Source: Thermoflavifilum aggregans
GTDB lineage: Bacteria; Bacteroidota; Bacteroidia; Chitinophagales; Chitinophagaceae
Length of the DNA: 64,000 nt
Assembly: GCF_002797735.1 (NCBI RefSeq)
Contig: NZ_PGFG01000001.1
Coordinates: forward strand, 2,232,001-2,296,000
Direction of reading: 5' to 3'
How positions within the stretch are numbered: the stretch's first letter is position 1; each line of letters opens with the position of its first letter. The notes below the pieces were generated by a model. The model was not told where the DNA came from. It did no database searches and saw nothing but the letters and a program-made list of their open reading frames with translations. Shown here in pieces: positions 44,195 to 53,755 of this stretch. The position numbers were made by a program, and so were the translations under genes.

Positions 44195-47100
44195 GTGCGA
44201 CTCAAAACGCTTGAAATCAAAGGATTTAAAAGTTTTGCCGACAGAACAATCATTAATTTCGACGAACGGATTACTGGTGTGGTAGGCCCCAATGGATGCG
44301 GCAAAAGCAATATTGTGGATGCCATCCGATGGGTTATAGGTGAACACAAAATCAGCAATCTACGTTCCGATTCTCTGGAAAGTTTAATTTTCAACGGATC
44401 GAAAACCCGCGCAGCCAGCGGCGTAGCCGAGGTCTCACTTACTTTTGAAAATACACGCAATATTCTTCCTACTGAATTTACCACTGTTACCATCACCCGT
44501 CGTTTTTACAAAAACGGCGAAAGCGAATACAGGCTGAATGATGTAACCTGCCGTTTGAAAGATATTCAGAATTTGTTTCTCGATACCGGCGTCAGCAGCG
44601 ATTCCTACGCCATTATTGAACTGGGTATGGTGGATGATATCATCAAGGATAAGGATAACAGCCGCCGGCGCATGTTTGAACAGGCTGCAGGTATTTCCGT
44701 GTATAAAACACGTAAAAAGGAAGCAAAACAAAAACTGGAAGCCACTGAAAATGATCTGAGCCGCATTGAAGATCTGCTCTATGAGATACAGCACAACCTG
44801 AAAACACTGGAAAGCCAGGCACGCAAAGCCGAACGCTATCAAGAAGTAAAAAAAGAATACAAACGTGTGAGTATTGAACTGGCAAAAGCCGTATTGGAAA
44901 GTTTTCACCTGAATTTTCAGCAGTTGGAGCAGCAACTGAATGATGAAACCCAGCGCAAGGCAGGCCTGGATGCTACCATAGCCACACAGGAAGCTAGTCT
45001 GGAACAAGATAAAAATCAGCTTATTGATCTGGAAAAAGACCTGCAGACGACCCAAAAGGCTGTCAATGATTTGCAAAACCAGATCCGCACAAAAGAAAGT
45101 GAACAACAGCTGGCCCGCCAGCGCTTGAATCATCTGCAGGAAAAAGCCCATCAGCATACCCAATTTCTTTCCCTGGCCGATACACAGCATCAACAGCTGC
45201 AGGAAACCCTCGCCACACTTGCTTCCCAGCTGCAAACCGAACAACAGCAACTGCAACAGATGGAGGCTTCCAGACAATCACTTTCCGATGCCTACCAAGC
45301 AGCTCGGCAAAACTGGGAAACACATAAATCAAAACTCTCGGCTTTGCAACAAGCCCAGCAGGAACTGCGCCGCCGGCAGTTTGAACTGGAAAAGAAAATT
45401 GCCGTTGGCGATACATCCCGGCAGAATACCGAACGCCTCATCCGCCAATACGAACAGGAATCACAGCAACGGCAAACACAATTGCAGCAACTGCAGGAAC
45501 GCAAACAAAATCTTGCACAATCTGTTGAACAGATTCAGCAGCAACTGCAACAACTCAAAGAGACACATCAAAATAAAAAACAACAAATCCTTTCCTTGCA
45601 ACAGGCTCTCGATCAGCTCAGGGAGCAGATGCGCGAAAAAACCCGCTTGCATGATGCCCGGAAAAATGAATATCAGTTGCTGAAATCATTAGTTGATAAT
45701 CTGGAAGGATATCCGGAAAGTATTCGTTTTCTGAAAAAACAATCGGGCTGGTCGTCCCATCCCCTGCTGCTTTCCGATGTATTGAATGTACAGGATGCTT
45801 ATAAAACAGCTATCGAAAATTTGCTGGAACCTTATCTGAATTATTACGTAGTACAAGATATTGCAGAAGCACGCGCTGCCATTGAGCTGCTCGACAAACA
45901 TCAAAAAGGTCGTGCCAGCTTTTTTATTCTCAGTCAGCTTCCCGCTGTTGTACAGGATTCTTCACAGATGCCCAATCCTGCATGGATTCCGGCGATGCAG
46001 GTCGTGGAAACTGCAGAGCCTTATCTTCCTCTGATTAGCCATCTGCTGGGACATGTGTATCTGGCAATGCAAATGCCGGAAAAACTGAACGGCAAGTTGA
46101 CAAATACACACACCGTGGTGCTGGATAAAGAAGGAAAAATTATCTACGGCAACTACTTTGTTACCGGCGGTTCGGTGCGCACTTTCAGCGGATATAAAAT
46201 CGGTCGTGTTCATCAATTGGAAAAACTGCAGCAGGTTGTCCGCGAACTTGAAAAAGAGATCCAGCAACTGCAACAACAAATTCAGGCACATCAGCAACAA
46301 ATCACCGAAATCACCGGTCAGCTGCATGAGCGTGAAATCACACAACTGCAGGATCAACTGAATCAACAGGAAAAACAACTTTATTCTCTACAAAACCAAA
46401 CTGAGCAAATTGAACATCAGCATCAGCAAAGCACAGGTAAAATACAGGGATTGCAACAACAGTTACAGGAACAACAACAACATATTCTGCAACTGCAGCA
46501 GGCTCTTCAGGAGCTGAATCAGGAGCAAACATCTTTCCAGCAACAATTTGATGAAGTGCAGCAGCTTGCCCATGAAGCAGAAAAAAACTATCAAACCATA
46601 CAACAACAATACAACGAACATCAGCTTCAGTTTACCCGTCAGCAAAGCAAACTTCAATCCATCCAGCAACAGATACAATTTCAACAACAAAAATTAACCG
46701 AACTTCAAAAAGGCATTGAACAACATACGCTTCAACAAACTGAAACAGAAGCAGCTATCACCCAAACCCGTGAGCAACTGCAGCAGATAGAACAAACGCT
46801 TGTGGATTTGATTCGCGAACGCGATGCGCAAATGGTAGTAGTGCAGCAAAAAGAAAAAGTTTATTATGATTTCCGGGCAGCCTTGAACGAAAAGGAAGCA
46901 CAACTCCGGCAACTGCATCGCCAGCGTGAACAATGTGAGCAACTGCTGATGCAGATTCGTGATCAGTTGAGTCAGGTAAAACTGCAGCTGGCTTCACTGA
47001 AGGAACGCCTGCAGGTAGAATTCAGGGTAAATCTGGAAGAAATTATTGATGAGCCCCGGCAGACAGAGTTGTCTGTGGAAGAACTGCAGGCTGAGGCAGA

Positions 47101-47731
47101 CAAATTCAGAAAGCGGCTGGAAAATATGGGAGAAGTGAATCCCACCGCCATCGAGGCTTATCAGGAAATGAAAAAAAGATATGAATTTATTGAAACACAG
47201 AAGAATGATCTGCTGCAAGCGAAAAACTCTCTGTTGGCCACCATTGAAGAAGTTGAAAATACAGCCAATGAACGTTTCCTGACTACTTTTGAAAAGATTA
47301 AAGAAAACTTTCAGCGCGTATTCCGTTCTCTTTCTTCGGATGAAGATCAATGCGATCTAATTTTAACAGACCCGCAAAACCTGGCTGAATCTCCTATTGA
47401 CATTATTGCAAAACCAAAAGGCAAAAAACCCGCATCTATCAGCCAGCTCTCCATGGGCGAAAAAACCCTGGTAGCTATAGCACTGTTGTTTGCAATTTAT
47501 CTGATTAAACCCGCACCTTTCTGCATCATGGATGAAGTGGATGCACCGCTTGATGATGCCAACATCCTGAAGTTCACCAACATGATCCGTGAATTTTCAG
47601 AGCAATCCCAGTTCATTATCGTTACGCATAACAAACAAACCATGGCTGCTGTGGATGTAATTTACGGCATAACCATGCAGGAAGCCGGCGTGAGCAAACT
47701 GGTACCGGTTGATTTCAGAAGTTTAAGCTAA
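44195..47731 (+). CDS. smc: Chromosome segregation protein SMC, glutamine-rich
   Basis: An 1,178-residue condensin ATPase. The N-terminal head is VRLKTLEIKGFKSFADRT with Walker A GPNGCGKSN at 31-39. Coiled coil I leads to a hinge at about 500-660, then coiled coil II and the C-terminal head with signature LSMGEKTLVAIALLFA and Walker B FCIMDEVDAPLDD. The coiled coils are very rich in glutamine, with runs such as QQLQQQIQAHQQQI. I use GTG 44195, which gives the family N-terminus and sits 19 bases after a -7 element. Partners ScpA and ScpB are not in the window. The gene ends directly against the convergent NIPSNAP gene. Confidence 0.95.
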   Translation: MRLKTLEIKGFKSFADRTIINFDERITGVVGPNGCGKSNIVDAIRWVIGEHKISNLRSDSLESLIFNGSKTRAASGVAEVSLTFENTRNILPTEFTTVTITRRFYKNGESEYRLNDVTCRLKDIQNLFLDTGVSSDSYAIIELGMVDDIIKDKDNSRRRMFEQAAGISVYKTRKKEAKQKLEATENDLSRIEDLLYEIQHNLKTLESQARKAERYQEVKKEYKRVSIELAKAVLESFHLNFQQLEQQLNDETQRKAGLDATIATQEASLEQDKNQLIDLEKDLQTTQKAVNDLQNQIRTKESEQQLARQRLNHLQEKAHQHTQFLSLADTQHQQLQETLATLASQLQTEQQQLQQMEASRQSLSDAYQAARQNWETHKSKLSALQQAQQELRRRQFELEKKIAVGDTSRQNTERLIRQYEQESQQRQTQLQQLQERKQNLAQSVEQIQQQLQQLKETHQNKKQQILSLQQALDQLREQMREKTRLHDARKNEYQLLKSLVDNLEGYPESIRFLKKQSGWSSHPLLLSDVLNVQDAYKTAIENLLEPYLNYYVVQDIAEARAAIELLDKHQKGRASFFILSQLPAVVQDSSQMPNPAWIPAMQVVETAEPYLPLISHLLGHVYLAMQMPEKLNGKLTNTHTVVLDKEGKIIYGNYFVTGGSVRTFSGYKIGRVHQLEKLQQVVRELEKEIQQLQQQIQAHQQQITEITGQLHEREITQLQDQLNQQEKQLYSLQNQTEQIEHQHQQSTGKIQGLQQQLQEQQQHILQLQQALQELNQEQTSFQQQFDEVQQLAHEAEKNYQTIQQQYNEHQLQFTRQQSKLQSIQQQIQFQQQKLTELQKGIEQHTLQQTETEAAITQTREQLQQIEQTLVDLIRERDAQMVVVQQKEKVYYDFRAALNEKEAQLRQLHRQREQCEQLLMQIRDQLSQVKLQLASLKERLQVEFRVNLEEIIDEPRQTELSVEELQAEADKFRKRLENMGEVNPTAIEAYQEMKKRYEFIETQKNDLLQAKNSLLATIEEVENTANERFLTTFEKIKENFQRVFRSLSSDEDQCDLILTDPQNLAESPIDIIAKPKGKKPASISQLSMGEKTLVAIALLFAIYLIKPAPFCIMDEVDAPLDDANILKFTNMIREFSEQSQFIIVTHNKQTMAAVDVIYGITMQEAGVSKLVPVDFRSLS

Positions 47732-48523
47732 CTATAGATCGGAAAATGGCAATGGCCGTACAAATACAATATCCGCACGGGAAACATTGTGCTGGTATTC
47801 AGGCAATGCAGAAAGATGCCGCCACGCAGAATCATGGCTGAATGCCTGCCAATGAGCATTGCGGTCATCCATGCTGTTGAATGTAGTCATGTACATTAAA
47901 TTGGGCATGTGACATCCGCTCAACACCTGAGCATAAAATACCGCTTCAAATCCCAAACGTTTAAAAATGCGGATTTCACCTCCTGCATTGAACATCTGGA
48001 TTTTGTTCAGGCCGAAACGCTCATCCGGACTTTCATAGCTGCGCAATTCATATACCCGCTCGCTGAGCGGAGCCTTCAAACGGGGCACGTGTATAACCGG
48101 CATATCCGGAAAGGCTCGCAACAATATTGTTTCTATTCGCTCATAAGGCGGATGGGATGCATCCGCATAAGCATACTCCGGCGCCTTGCGAAACCACGCG
48201 GAATCACGCATCAAAGCCTGCTCCATTTGATCCCACTGTTCCATTGACCGATAAGGTGTCAACACATATATACGCTGCTCTCCGGTATCAGCATCCCTGA
48301 TCAAAGAAAAAACACCTACCGGACGAATCCCCTGGCTGTGAAGAAAAGGTATATACACTTCCTGAAGAAATTGTTCTACTGCCACTGGCGATTGACCAGA
48401 AGATAGATGATAAATCCGGATGACAAAATAGCTCCGCACTGACTTCGCAGAAGGGGAGCTTACTTTAGCCATCGTAAACAAACCCGCAAACAAAATCAGT
48501 GTAACAAAATATGTTCTTTTCAT
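47732..48523 (-). CDS. Exported NIPSNAP-family protein
   Basis: A 263-residue protein with a signal-like N-terminus (TYFVTLILFAGLFTMAKV) and two ferredoxin-like NIPSNAP repeats: SYFVIRIYHLSSGQ to about residue 130 and RVYELRSYESPDERF from about 155, the second carrying the family's MFNAGGEIRIFKRLGFEAVF. In Bacteroidota such proteins are often secreted and their role is unknown. It shares its 3' boundary with smc. The upstream 297 bases (48,524-48,820) are AT-rich with no feature I recognise. Confidence 0.88.
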   Translation of the reverse strand: MKRTYFVTLILFAGLFTMAKVSSPSAKSVRSYFVIRIYHLSSGQSPVAVEQFLQEVYIPFLHSQGIRPVGVFSLIRDADTGEQRIYVLTPYRSMEQWDQMEQALMRDSAWFRKAPEYAYADASHPPYERIETILLRAFPDMPVIHVPRLKAPLSERVYELRSYESPDERFGLNKIQMFNAGGEIRIFKRLGFEAVFYAQVLSGCHMPNLMYMTTFNSMDDRNAHWQAFSHDSAWRHLSALPEYQHNVSRADIVFVRPLPFSDL

Positions 48524-48820
48524 GCTTTAACAATTACTCGTAAACAAAAATAGAAGATTAGCAGCATTTCCTGCATTAAAAAATCTTACGAATCTTCCAT
48601 TTCTTATTTCTGCCCTCTGCCCGATGTTTTTTAACAAACATAGCCTGTCGAATACTCTTAAAGCCCGATCCATATGGTTTCTGAATGAACAACGCTTATG
48701 CATTTCCGCCAAACAAGAAATGATATGATAGATTATATTTCTTATACACGGGCCCCCGAATACATGTTTGTTTATTTCAAAAAAAGCACTTAATTTTTGA
48801 TAATAAAATGGAACAGACCT

Positions 48821-49546
48821 ATGATAAACCTCAATCCTACCTGGTTTATTGAAGGCTATGTGGATTTTGAATTGCAGAAATACCGGCTGCTGGCCTATCT
48901 GCAGGAGATTAACAAATATTTTAACCAGAACAAGCTGTATCCCCAGCTCTCCGATGTGATTTTTCATTACAACAACCTGCTGGCTTTCCGGAACAATAAA
49001 AAGTTTCTGCAGGAACAATTTCCCAAAAGAATCAGTCAGATTGACCTGCAAAGGCTGGAAATCATTTATGAGGAAATGCTGCAGGACAATGAACTGATGC
49101 AGGAGCTGGAACTCATTACCAGCTTTGCACTGGAAGAGCTGAAACATACCATTGACAGCGGCGTGCAGATTTATGAATTCATTGAACAACAGATAGCCAT
49201 TGAACCCGTAGGTATTCTGCCATTGTATAAAAATGAAGGATATGTGCTGTTGCATTACCAGGGTGTAACCGAAGTAAAGGTGTACGTGTATCACATCACT
49301 TTGTTCGAACATCAGGCTGCCCGGTATAAAGGCATTCGTATGGAATATGTTGATTCCTGGAGCAAGTCCCGTTTCACAACTTATGAAAGCCTGAAAAAAG
49401 AAATCATACACACGCATCGCATGCTACCCAATCCGGCCGTCTATCTGGTAAAAAGCAGGATGCAGGTGCCTTTTCAGGAAACCCTGTTGCCTATTGCCAA
49501 ACGCATGCTGATGCGCACTCTTTCTGAATCAGATAGCATTGCCTGA
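48821..49546 (+). CDS. Conserved Bacteroidota protein of unknown function
   Basis: A 241-residue soluble protein: MINLNPTWFIEGYVDFELQ then a helical first half (EINKYFNQNKLYPQLSDVIFHYNNL), and a beta-rich second half (PLYKNEGYVLLHYQG, TEVKVYVYHITLFEH, FTTYESLKKEII). No signal peptide or membrane segment. The compact, well-formed sequence and lack of a low-complexity bias indicate a real gene. I believe it is widespread in the phylum but cannot attach a function. The start is ATG 48821; the frame opens at a TTG 24 bases earlier. Convergent with the GH3 gene, 7 bases apart. Confidence 0.8.
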   Translation: MINLNPTWFIEGYVDFELQKYRLLAYLQEINKYFNQNKLYPQLSDVIFHYNNLLAFRNNKKFLQEQFPKRISQIDLQRLEIIYEEMLQDNELMQELELITSFALEELKHTIDSGVQIYEFIEQQIAIEPVGILPLYKNEGYVLLHYQGVTEVKVYVYHITLFEHQAARYKGIRMEYVDSWSKSRFTTYESLKKEIIHTHRMLPNPAVYLVKSRMQVPFQETLLPIAKRMLMRTLSESDSIA

Positions 49547-49553
49547 TCATTTG

Positions 49554-51725
49554 TTATTCAAAATCAACCTGGCCTTTCAGCCGGATATCTTCCGAAGAGC
49601 TGCCGATCAGAATATCAAACCGGGCCGGATCCATGACCCATTGCATGCGATGATCATCAAAATAGCTGAAGGCTGAACGGGGAAGTCTGATGGTGACAGT
49701 GCGACTTTCGCCTGGCTGCAGAAATACTTTCTGAAAGCCCTTCAGTTCCTTTTCCGGCCGCACCATGCGTGGCTGTTCTTCGTGCACATACACCTGAGCT
49801 ACTTCCGCACCGGCCATGGATCCGGTATTTCGCAAGGTAAAACGAACCGTCACACTGTCAGGACCTGATTTTTCAATCTGCAGTTGTTCGTATGCAAATG
49901 TGGTATACGACAAGCCATGGCCAAAGCAAAACTGAGGCTGCACATGATAGGTATCGTAATACCGGTAACCAACAAACAAGCCTTCGCTGTAATACTCAAA
50001 TCCTTGTTTGCCGGGATAGGAATCAAAGCGGGCGGTGGGGTTGTCGGCAAGGGTTTTGGGGAAAGTCATGGGCAATTTTCCGGACGGATTGACCAGGCCA
50101 AACAGAATTTCTGCCAATGCTTTCCCGCCTTCCATACCGGGATACCAGGCCTGTACAATAGCAGAAGCCTGATCAATCCAGCGTGTCATATCCACCGGGC
50201 CTCCGCCCATCAGCACGATGGCCGTGCGGGGATTGGCTTTCAACACAGCCTTTATCAACGTATCCTGGTCGAAAGGCAAATACATATCGGGTTTATCCAC
50301 TCCTTCCGCATCAAACGCATTGTCGTCCCACGCATCGGAATACCCATGAATCCAGCCACCCACATAAATCACGATATCGGCTTTCCGGGCAGCTTCCACT
50401 GCCTGCTGAATCATGGCCGGATCAGCATGAAAATCCCTGGCAATGCGATATCCGGAAGCATATACCACACGCACCCGATTCCCCACCAGATCGCGGATTC
50501 CCTGCAGAGGCGTAATTTCAAACAAAGCGGGCACCTGTGAACTGCCGCCGGCCCTGGCATTTTTCCAGTCAGCACTGGCACCGATCACCGCTATGGTTTT
50601 GATTTTCTTTACATTGAAAGGCAGCAGGTGCTGATCATTTTTCAACAACACAATACCTTCCTTAGCTACTTTCAGGGCTATGGCCTGATGTTCGGGTGTG
50701 TTGCGCACGCCTTTGGGTCGTAGGCTGTCGAACTTATGCACTTTATACATCACATACAGTATGCGCCTGACTTTTTCATCAATCACCGATTCGGGAACGA
50801 TGCCCCGTTTCACCAGGCTGATCACCGTATCGCCCATGAAAAACTTATGATAATCCGGATTGGGCAACATACTCAGGTCTGTGCCCATTTCCAGGTCAGT
50901 ACCGTTCATCAAGGCTTCCATCGTATTGTGCACCGCACCCCAGTCGCTCATCACCAGTCCTTTGAAGCCCAGCTGTGATTTCAGGATGTTGTGGATCAGA
51001 TAGGCATTTTCCGTGCAATACTGACCGCGGAACTTGTTATACGCACCCATCAGCGTCAGCACATTTCCTTGCTGCACAGCTGCCTTGAAGCCGGGCAGGT
51101 AAATTTCCTGCAAAGCCCGTTCGGGCATATCCACGTTAATGGTAAAACGATCCGTTTCCTGATTGTTGGCCAGATAATGCTTTACACAGGCTGCAATGCC
51201 CTGCGATTGTACACCCTGAATGTAGCCCACCACCATTTTTGAGATCAGGTAAGGATCTTCACTCATGTATTCAAAGTTGCGGCCATTGAGTGGCGTGCGG
51301 ATTACGCAGATGCCAGGGCCTAAAATCACGTCTCTCCCGCGGGCATTGGCTTCGCTGCCCAGCACCGTACCAAAGGCATAACCCAGCTGCGGATTCCAGG
51401 TGGCGGCCAGACACACACCTACAGGCAGATAGGTTACCGAATCATCCACATGCAGCTCGGTCCAGCCCCGTCCATGCTCCATGCGCACTCCATGGGGCCC
51501 GTCAGACATCACCAGTTCGGGAATGCCCAGCCGGGGCACACCTCCGCTGGTAAACGATGAGCTGGCATGAATCATATTCACCTTTTCTTCCAGCGTCATC
51601 AGGGCAATCAGGGAATCGGCCTTTCGGTAGATAGTAGCATCGTCAAGCGTCTGGGCAGACAGCCACAAAGGAATACAGCTGCTCACAAGCATGGTGAGCA
51701 TCCATTGGAGATTTCGAACATTCAT
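49554..51725 (-). CDS. Exported glycoside hydrolase family 3 (beta-glucosidase-like)
   Basis: A 723-residue GH3 enzyme with a signal peptide (MLTMLVSSCIPLWLSAQ). The N-terminal barrel contains GVPRLGIPELVMSDGPHGVR, KHYLANNQETDRF and the nucleophile Asp in GLVMSDWGAVH. The second alpha/beta domain has VLLKNDQHLLPF and GGSSQVPALFEITPLQGI (acid/base region). A C-terminal fibronectin-III-like domain (GAEVAQVYVHE, KELKGFQKVFL) completes the standard order. It probably removes terminal beta-glucosyl or related residues from oligosaccharides in the periplasm. The substrate cannot be fixed, and no sugar transporter adjoins it. Confidence 0.95.
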   Translation of the reverse strand: MNVRNLQWMLTMLVSSCIPLWLSAQTLDDATIYRKADSLIALMTLEEKVNMIHASSSFTSGGVPRLGIPELVMSDGPHGVRMEHGRGWTELHVDDSVTYLPVGVCLAATWNPQLGYAFGTVLGSEANARGRDVILGPGICVIRTPLNGRNFEYMSEDPYLISKMVVGYIQGVQSQGIAACVKHYLANNQETDRFTINVDMPERALQEIYLPGFKAAVQQGNVLTLMGAYNKFRGQYCTENAYLIHNILKSQLGFKGLVMSDWGAVHNTMEALMNGTDLEMGTDLSMLPNPDYHKFFMGDTVISLVKRGIVPESVIDEKVRRILYVMYKVHKFDSLRPKGVRNTPEHQAIALKVAKEGIVLLKNDQHLLPFNVKKIKTIAVIGASADWKNARAGGSSQVPALFEITPLQGIRDLVGNRVRVVYASGYRIARDFHADPAMIQQAVEAARKADIVIYVGGWIHGYSDAWDDNAFDAEGVDKPDMYLPFDQDTLIKAVLKANPRTAIVLMGGGPVDMTRWIDQASAIVQAWYPGMEGGKALAEILFGLVNPSGKLPMTFPKTLADNPTARFDSYPGKQGFEYYSEGLFVGYRYYDTYHVQPQFCFGHGLSYTTFAYEQLQIEKSGPDSVTVRFTLRNTGSMAGAEVAQVYVHEEQPRMVRPEKELKGFQKVFLQPGESRTVTIRLPRSAFSYFDDHRMQWVMDPARFDILIGSSSEDIRLKGQVDFE

Positions 51726-51848
51726 ATCTTGGAGTTTGGTTTATGGGTAAATAAAATCTGGGTTTAAGGCCATAAAAATAGAAAAAAATCAATCTTCACA
51801 GCTGATGAATAATTTTTTATCAAATACCCGACTATTCCACAGGTTTGC

Positions 51849-51856
51849 TATCTTTG
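51849..51856 (+). promoter_or_regulatory. -7 element before tRNA-Ser
   Basis: TATCTTTG matches TAnnTTTG and ends 10 bases before the mature tRNA 5' end. No TTTG -33 element was found. Confidence 0.5.
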
Positions 51857-51866
51857 CGGCTGGTAC

Positions 51867-51959
51867 GGAAAGGTGCAGGAGTGGTTTAACTGGCACGCCT
51901 GGAGAGCGTGTGTTCCGGCCAAACCGGAACCGAGGGTTCGAATCCCTCCCTTTCCGCCA
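51867..51959 (+). tRNA. tRNA-Ser (anticodon GGA)
   Basis: A class II tRNA of 93 bases with an encoded CCA. The acceptor stem GGAAAGG pairs with CCTTTCC, and the anticodon stem CACGC/GCGTG encloses CTGGAGA with anticodon GGA. The long variable arm has GTTCCGG/CCGGAAC, and the T arm is GAGGG-TTCGAAT-CCCTC. It reads UCC and UCU codons. It lies between the divergent GH3 gene and a stretch of decayed sequence. Confidence 0.97.
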
Positions 51960-52289
51960 ATGGCTACGGATGCGGCTATAATCCTTATCCTTCCCCGCAA
52001 AATGCATCTGCATTTCATCCACACACATACCCGACTTAGGTGATCTTTGCTTCGTGTAAGCATGCCCTTTTTTTATTTTCATTCGCAATTGCACATGCAG
52101 AATGAATAGAGATGCAACCAAGCAAAGTGAATCGGAAAGAAAAAATTGACTATGGAAACACCTCACCCTGGATATTGCTTATCAACAAGGTTTTGCCGGC
52201 ACATTCAGCCAACTGGATCAATATTTGACTAAGGTATCCAAATAACATAAGCCCAAGAATTACAACAGTTGATAAAAACTCAAAACCTG
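51960..52289. other. Decayed or non-coding stretch after tRNA-Ser
   Basis: No intact gene is visible. About 52,165-52,245 on the plus strand reads DIAYQQGFAGTFSQLDQY in one frame, faintly like an AraC-type helix-turn-helix, but it is too short and stop-bounded to call. Gene decay in the next 450 bases suggests the whole interval is degrading sequence. A tRNA 3' end is a common integration site, but no element ends were found. Confidence 0.3.
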
Positions 52290-52737
52290 ATGAGTAATGT
52301 GGAAGAATCCTATAAACTCTGGCCTGCACAATACGATACCATCGAAAACAAAACCAGAGATATGGAAGCATGATAGCTGAGAGAAATGCTGCATGATATT
52401 GCTTTTCAACATTATCTGGAAATTGGTTGCGGTACGAGAAAAAATACCTAATAGCTTATCAACAATTGATATCAGAGCATCTCACAGAAAACGGTACACT
52501 GTATATCTGTGAATTGCATTCTTTCCTGCAATACCTGGGTGGAAAAGCCAGGTTTGGAACAAAATGTGGCAAACATATCGTTACCTGCTACACCCATCAC
52601 ATTTCTGAATCTACGGGATTAGCCAAAGGAATGGGTTGGCTGTAGAAGAAATACAAGAATATTTTGATGAGGGAGATAAAAATAATGTACCGAGAATAAT
52701 CAGCATCAAATGTAGGAAAGCAAAGAGTTATCGCTAA
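52290..52737 (+). pseudogene. Class I SAM-dependent methyltransferase, internally deleted and frameshifted
   Basis: From ATG 52290 the frame encodes SYKLWPAQYDTIENKTRDME, meets two stops, then resumes as LREMLHDIAFQHYLEIGCGT, the start of a Rossmann methyltransferase with motif I EIGCGT. The core of the domain (roughly 80-100 codons) is missing. The C-terminal part reappears from about 52,450: YQQLISEHLTENGTLYICEL, then QYLGGKARF, CYTHHISEST, and after another frameshift QEYFDEGDKNNVPRII. Order and spacing match a known small methyltransferase family. At least three stops or shifts and one deletion make it non-functional. The following 52,738-52,906 holds nothing I recognise. Confidence 0.75.
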
Positions 52738-52906
52738 ACCCTCCTTTATCATTCATCAATAAACGTGTAATTAAGATACTATAATAGCAAGCATAATAAC
52801 ATTTATTCTTTGATTTTACATATCGCTTTTTCAAACCACAACTTTGCAAAGCATTAGTCACTAAAAATTAAAAACACGAGAAGATGCAATTCTGACAGCA
52901 TCAACT

Positions 52907-53692
52907 TCACCCATTTACTTTACCCATCACATACATAGCTGTGAGAGTGGGTATTGGGCTGCCGCCTTCTTTTTCAAGCGTAATGGCAAAGGCCTGCACA
53001 GGCTGTTTGATAACGGCCATTTTTTGCACGGGAATATCTAAAGGAGAGGTGGGATATACGCCTGCTGAAACAGGCTTGCCGTCAACGATAGCCCAGAGCT
53101 GATATTGCTTGCCGGCAGGTGCCGGTGGCATCAGGTTGGGCAGCAAATACACTTCGCCGTTGTTTTTATTCCAATAAACTGTAGCCATGAAATCCGGATG
53201 CTGAGCTACACCTTTCAGCAACACGGGTGTATAATCTGGCGTCTGCAAAACCTGCAAAGCCAGTGCATACTGGCTCACCTGCTGTTGCAAATGCGCCTGC
53301 TGTGCCTGCAGTTTTTCTGTTTCCTCCCTCACATGTTGATATTGCGAGTAAAACATCACATTCAATATCACGCTACCAATCAGCAGAATCACACAGGCAG
53401 CCATCAGATAAGGCATCATGGGATGGTGCAGCACACGCCTGGTCGACCCGGCTGATGCACGCGAAGATGAAGATTGCAGCTTTTGCCAAATCTTTTCTTT
53501 CAACGCTGCAGGAGGCTGCACGGCATGCAAAGATGCATATTGCTCCAGCGTTTGCTCATACATCTCGATGGCCTGCTGCACTTCCCGATACTGGCGCGCA
53601 TAGGCTTTTACCTCAGCTGCCTCCTGCTCGGAGAGCATGCCCAGCACATACAACTCAATGATACCAGATGATATGTATTCCTGAATATCCAA
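52907..53692 (-). CDS. Anti-sigma factor (RskA-like)
   Basis: A 261-residue single-pass inner-membrane protein. Residues 1-90 form the cytoplasmic sigma-binding region (MDIQEYISSGIIELYVLGML, typical zinc-less anti-sigma helix). A membrane segment is at about 95-115 (YLMAACVILLIGSVILNVMF), followed by a coiled coil, and about 160-261 is the RskA C-terminal domain (GKQYQLWAIVDGKPVSAGVY, FAITLEKEGGSPIPT). It sequesters the ECF sigma factor encoded 63 bases upstream. The start codon is TTG: no ATG is in frame upstream before a stop. It is the last gene of a co-directional run from trmH. Confidence 0.9.
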   Translation of the reverse strand: MDIQEYISSGIIELYVLGMLSEQEAAEVKAYARQYREVQQAIEMYEQTLEQYASLHAVQPPAALKEKIWQKLQSSSSRASAGSTRRVLHHPMMPYLMAACVILLIGSVILNVMFYSQYQHVREETEKLQAQQAHLQQQVSQYALALQVLQTPDYTPVLLKGVAQHPDFMATVYWNKNNGEVYLLPNLMPPAPAGKQYQLWAIVDGKPVSAGVYPTSPLDIPVQKMAVIKQPVQAFAITLEKEGGSPIPTLTAMYVMGKVNG

Positions 53693-53755
53693 AGTCCCGT
53701 TAAGTTTTAACCCATATTAAATTTTTCTTTTTTAAGCTGATTCTTCTTTTTTATT

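Noticed and set aside
48527-49417. Long minus-strand frame opposite the conserved unknown gene
   Set aside because: It is a Phe/Ile/Gln-rich antisense shadow with no motif and lies fully opposite a better gene.
52165-52245. AraC-like helix-turn-helix fragment
   Set aside because: The similarity is limited to about 18 residues, is stop-bounded and has no partner helix; too weak to call.
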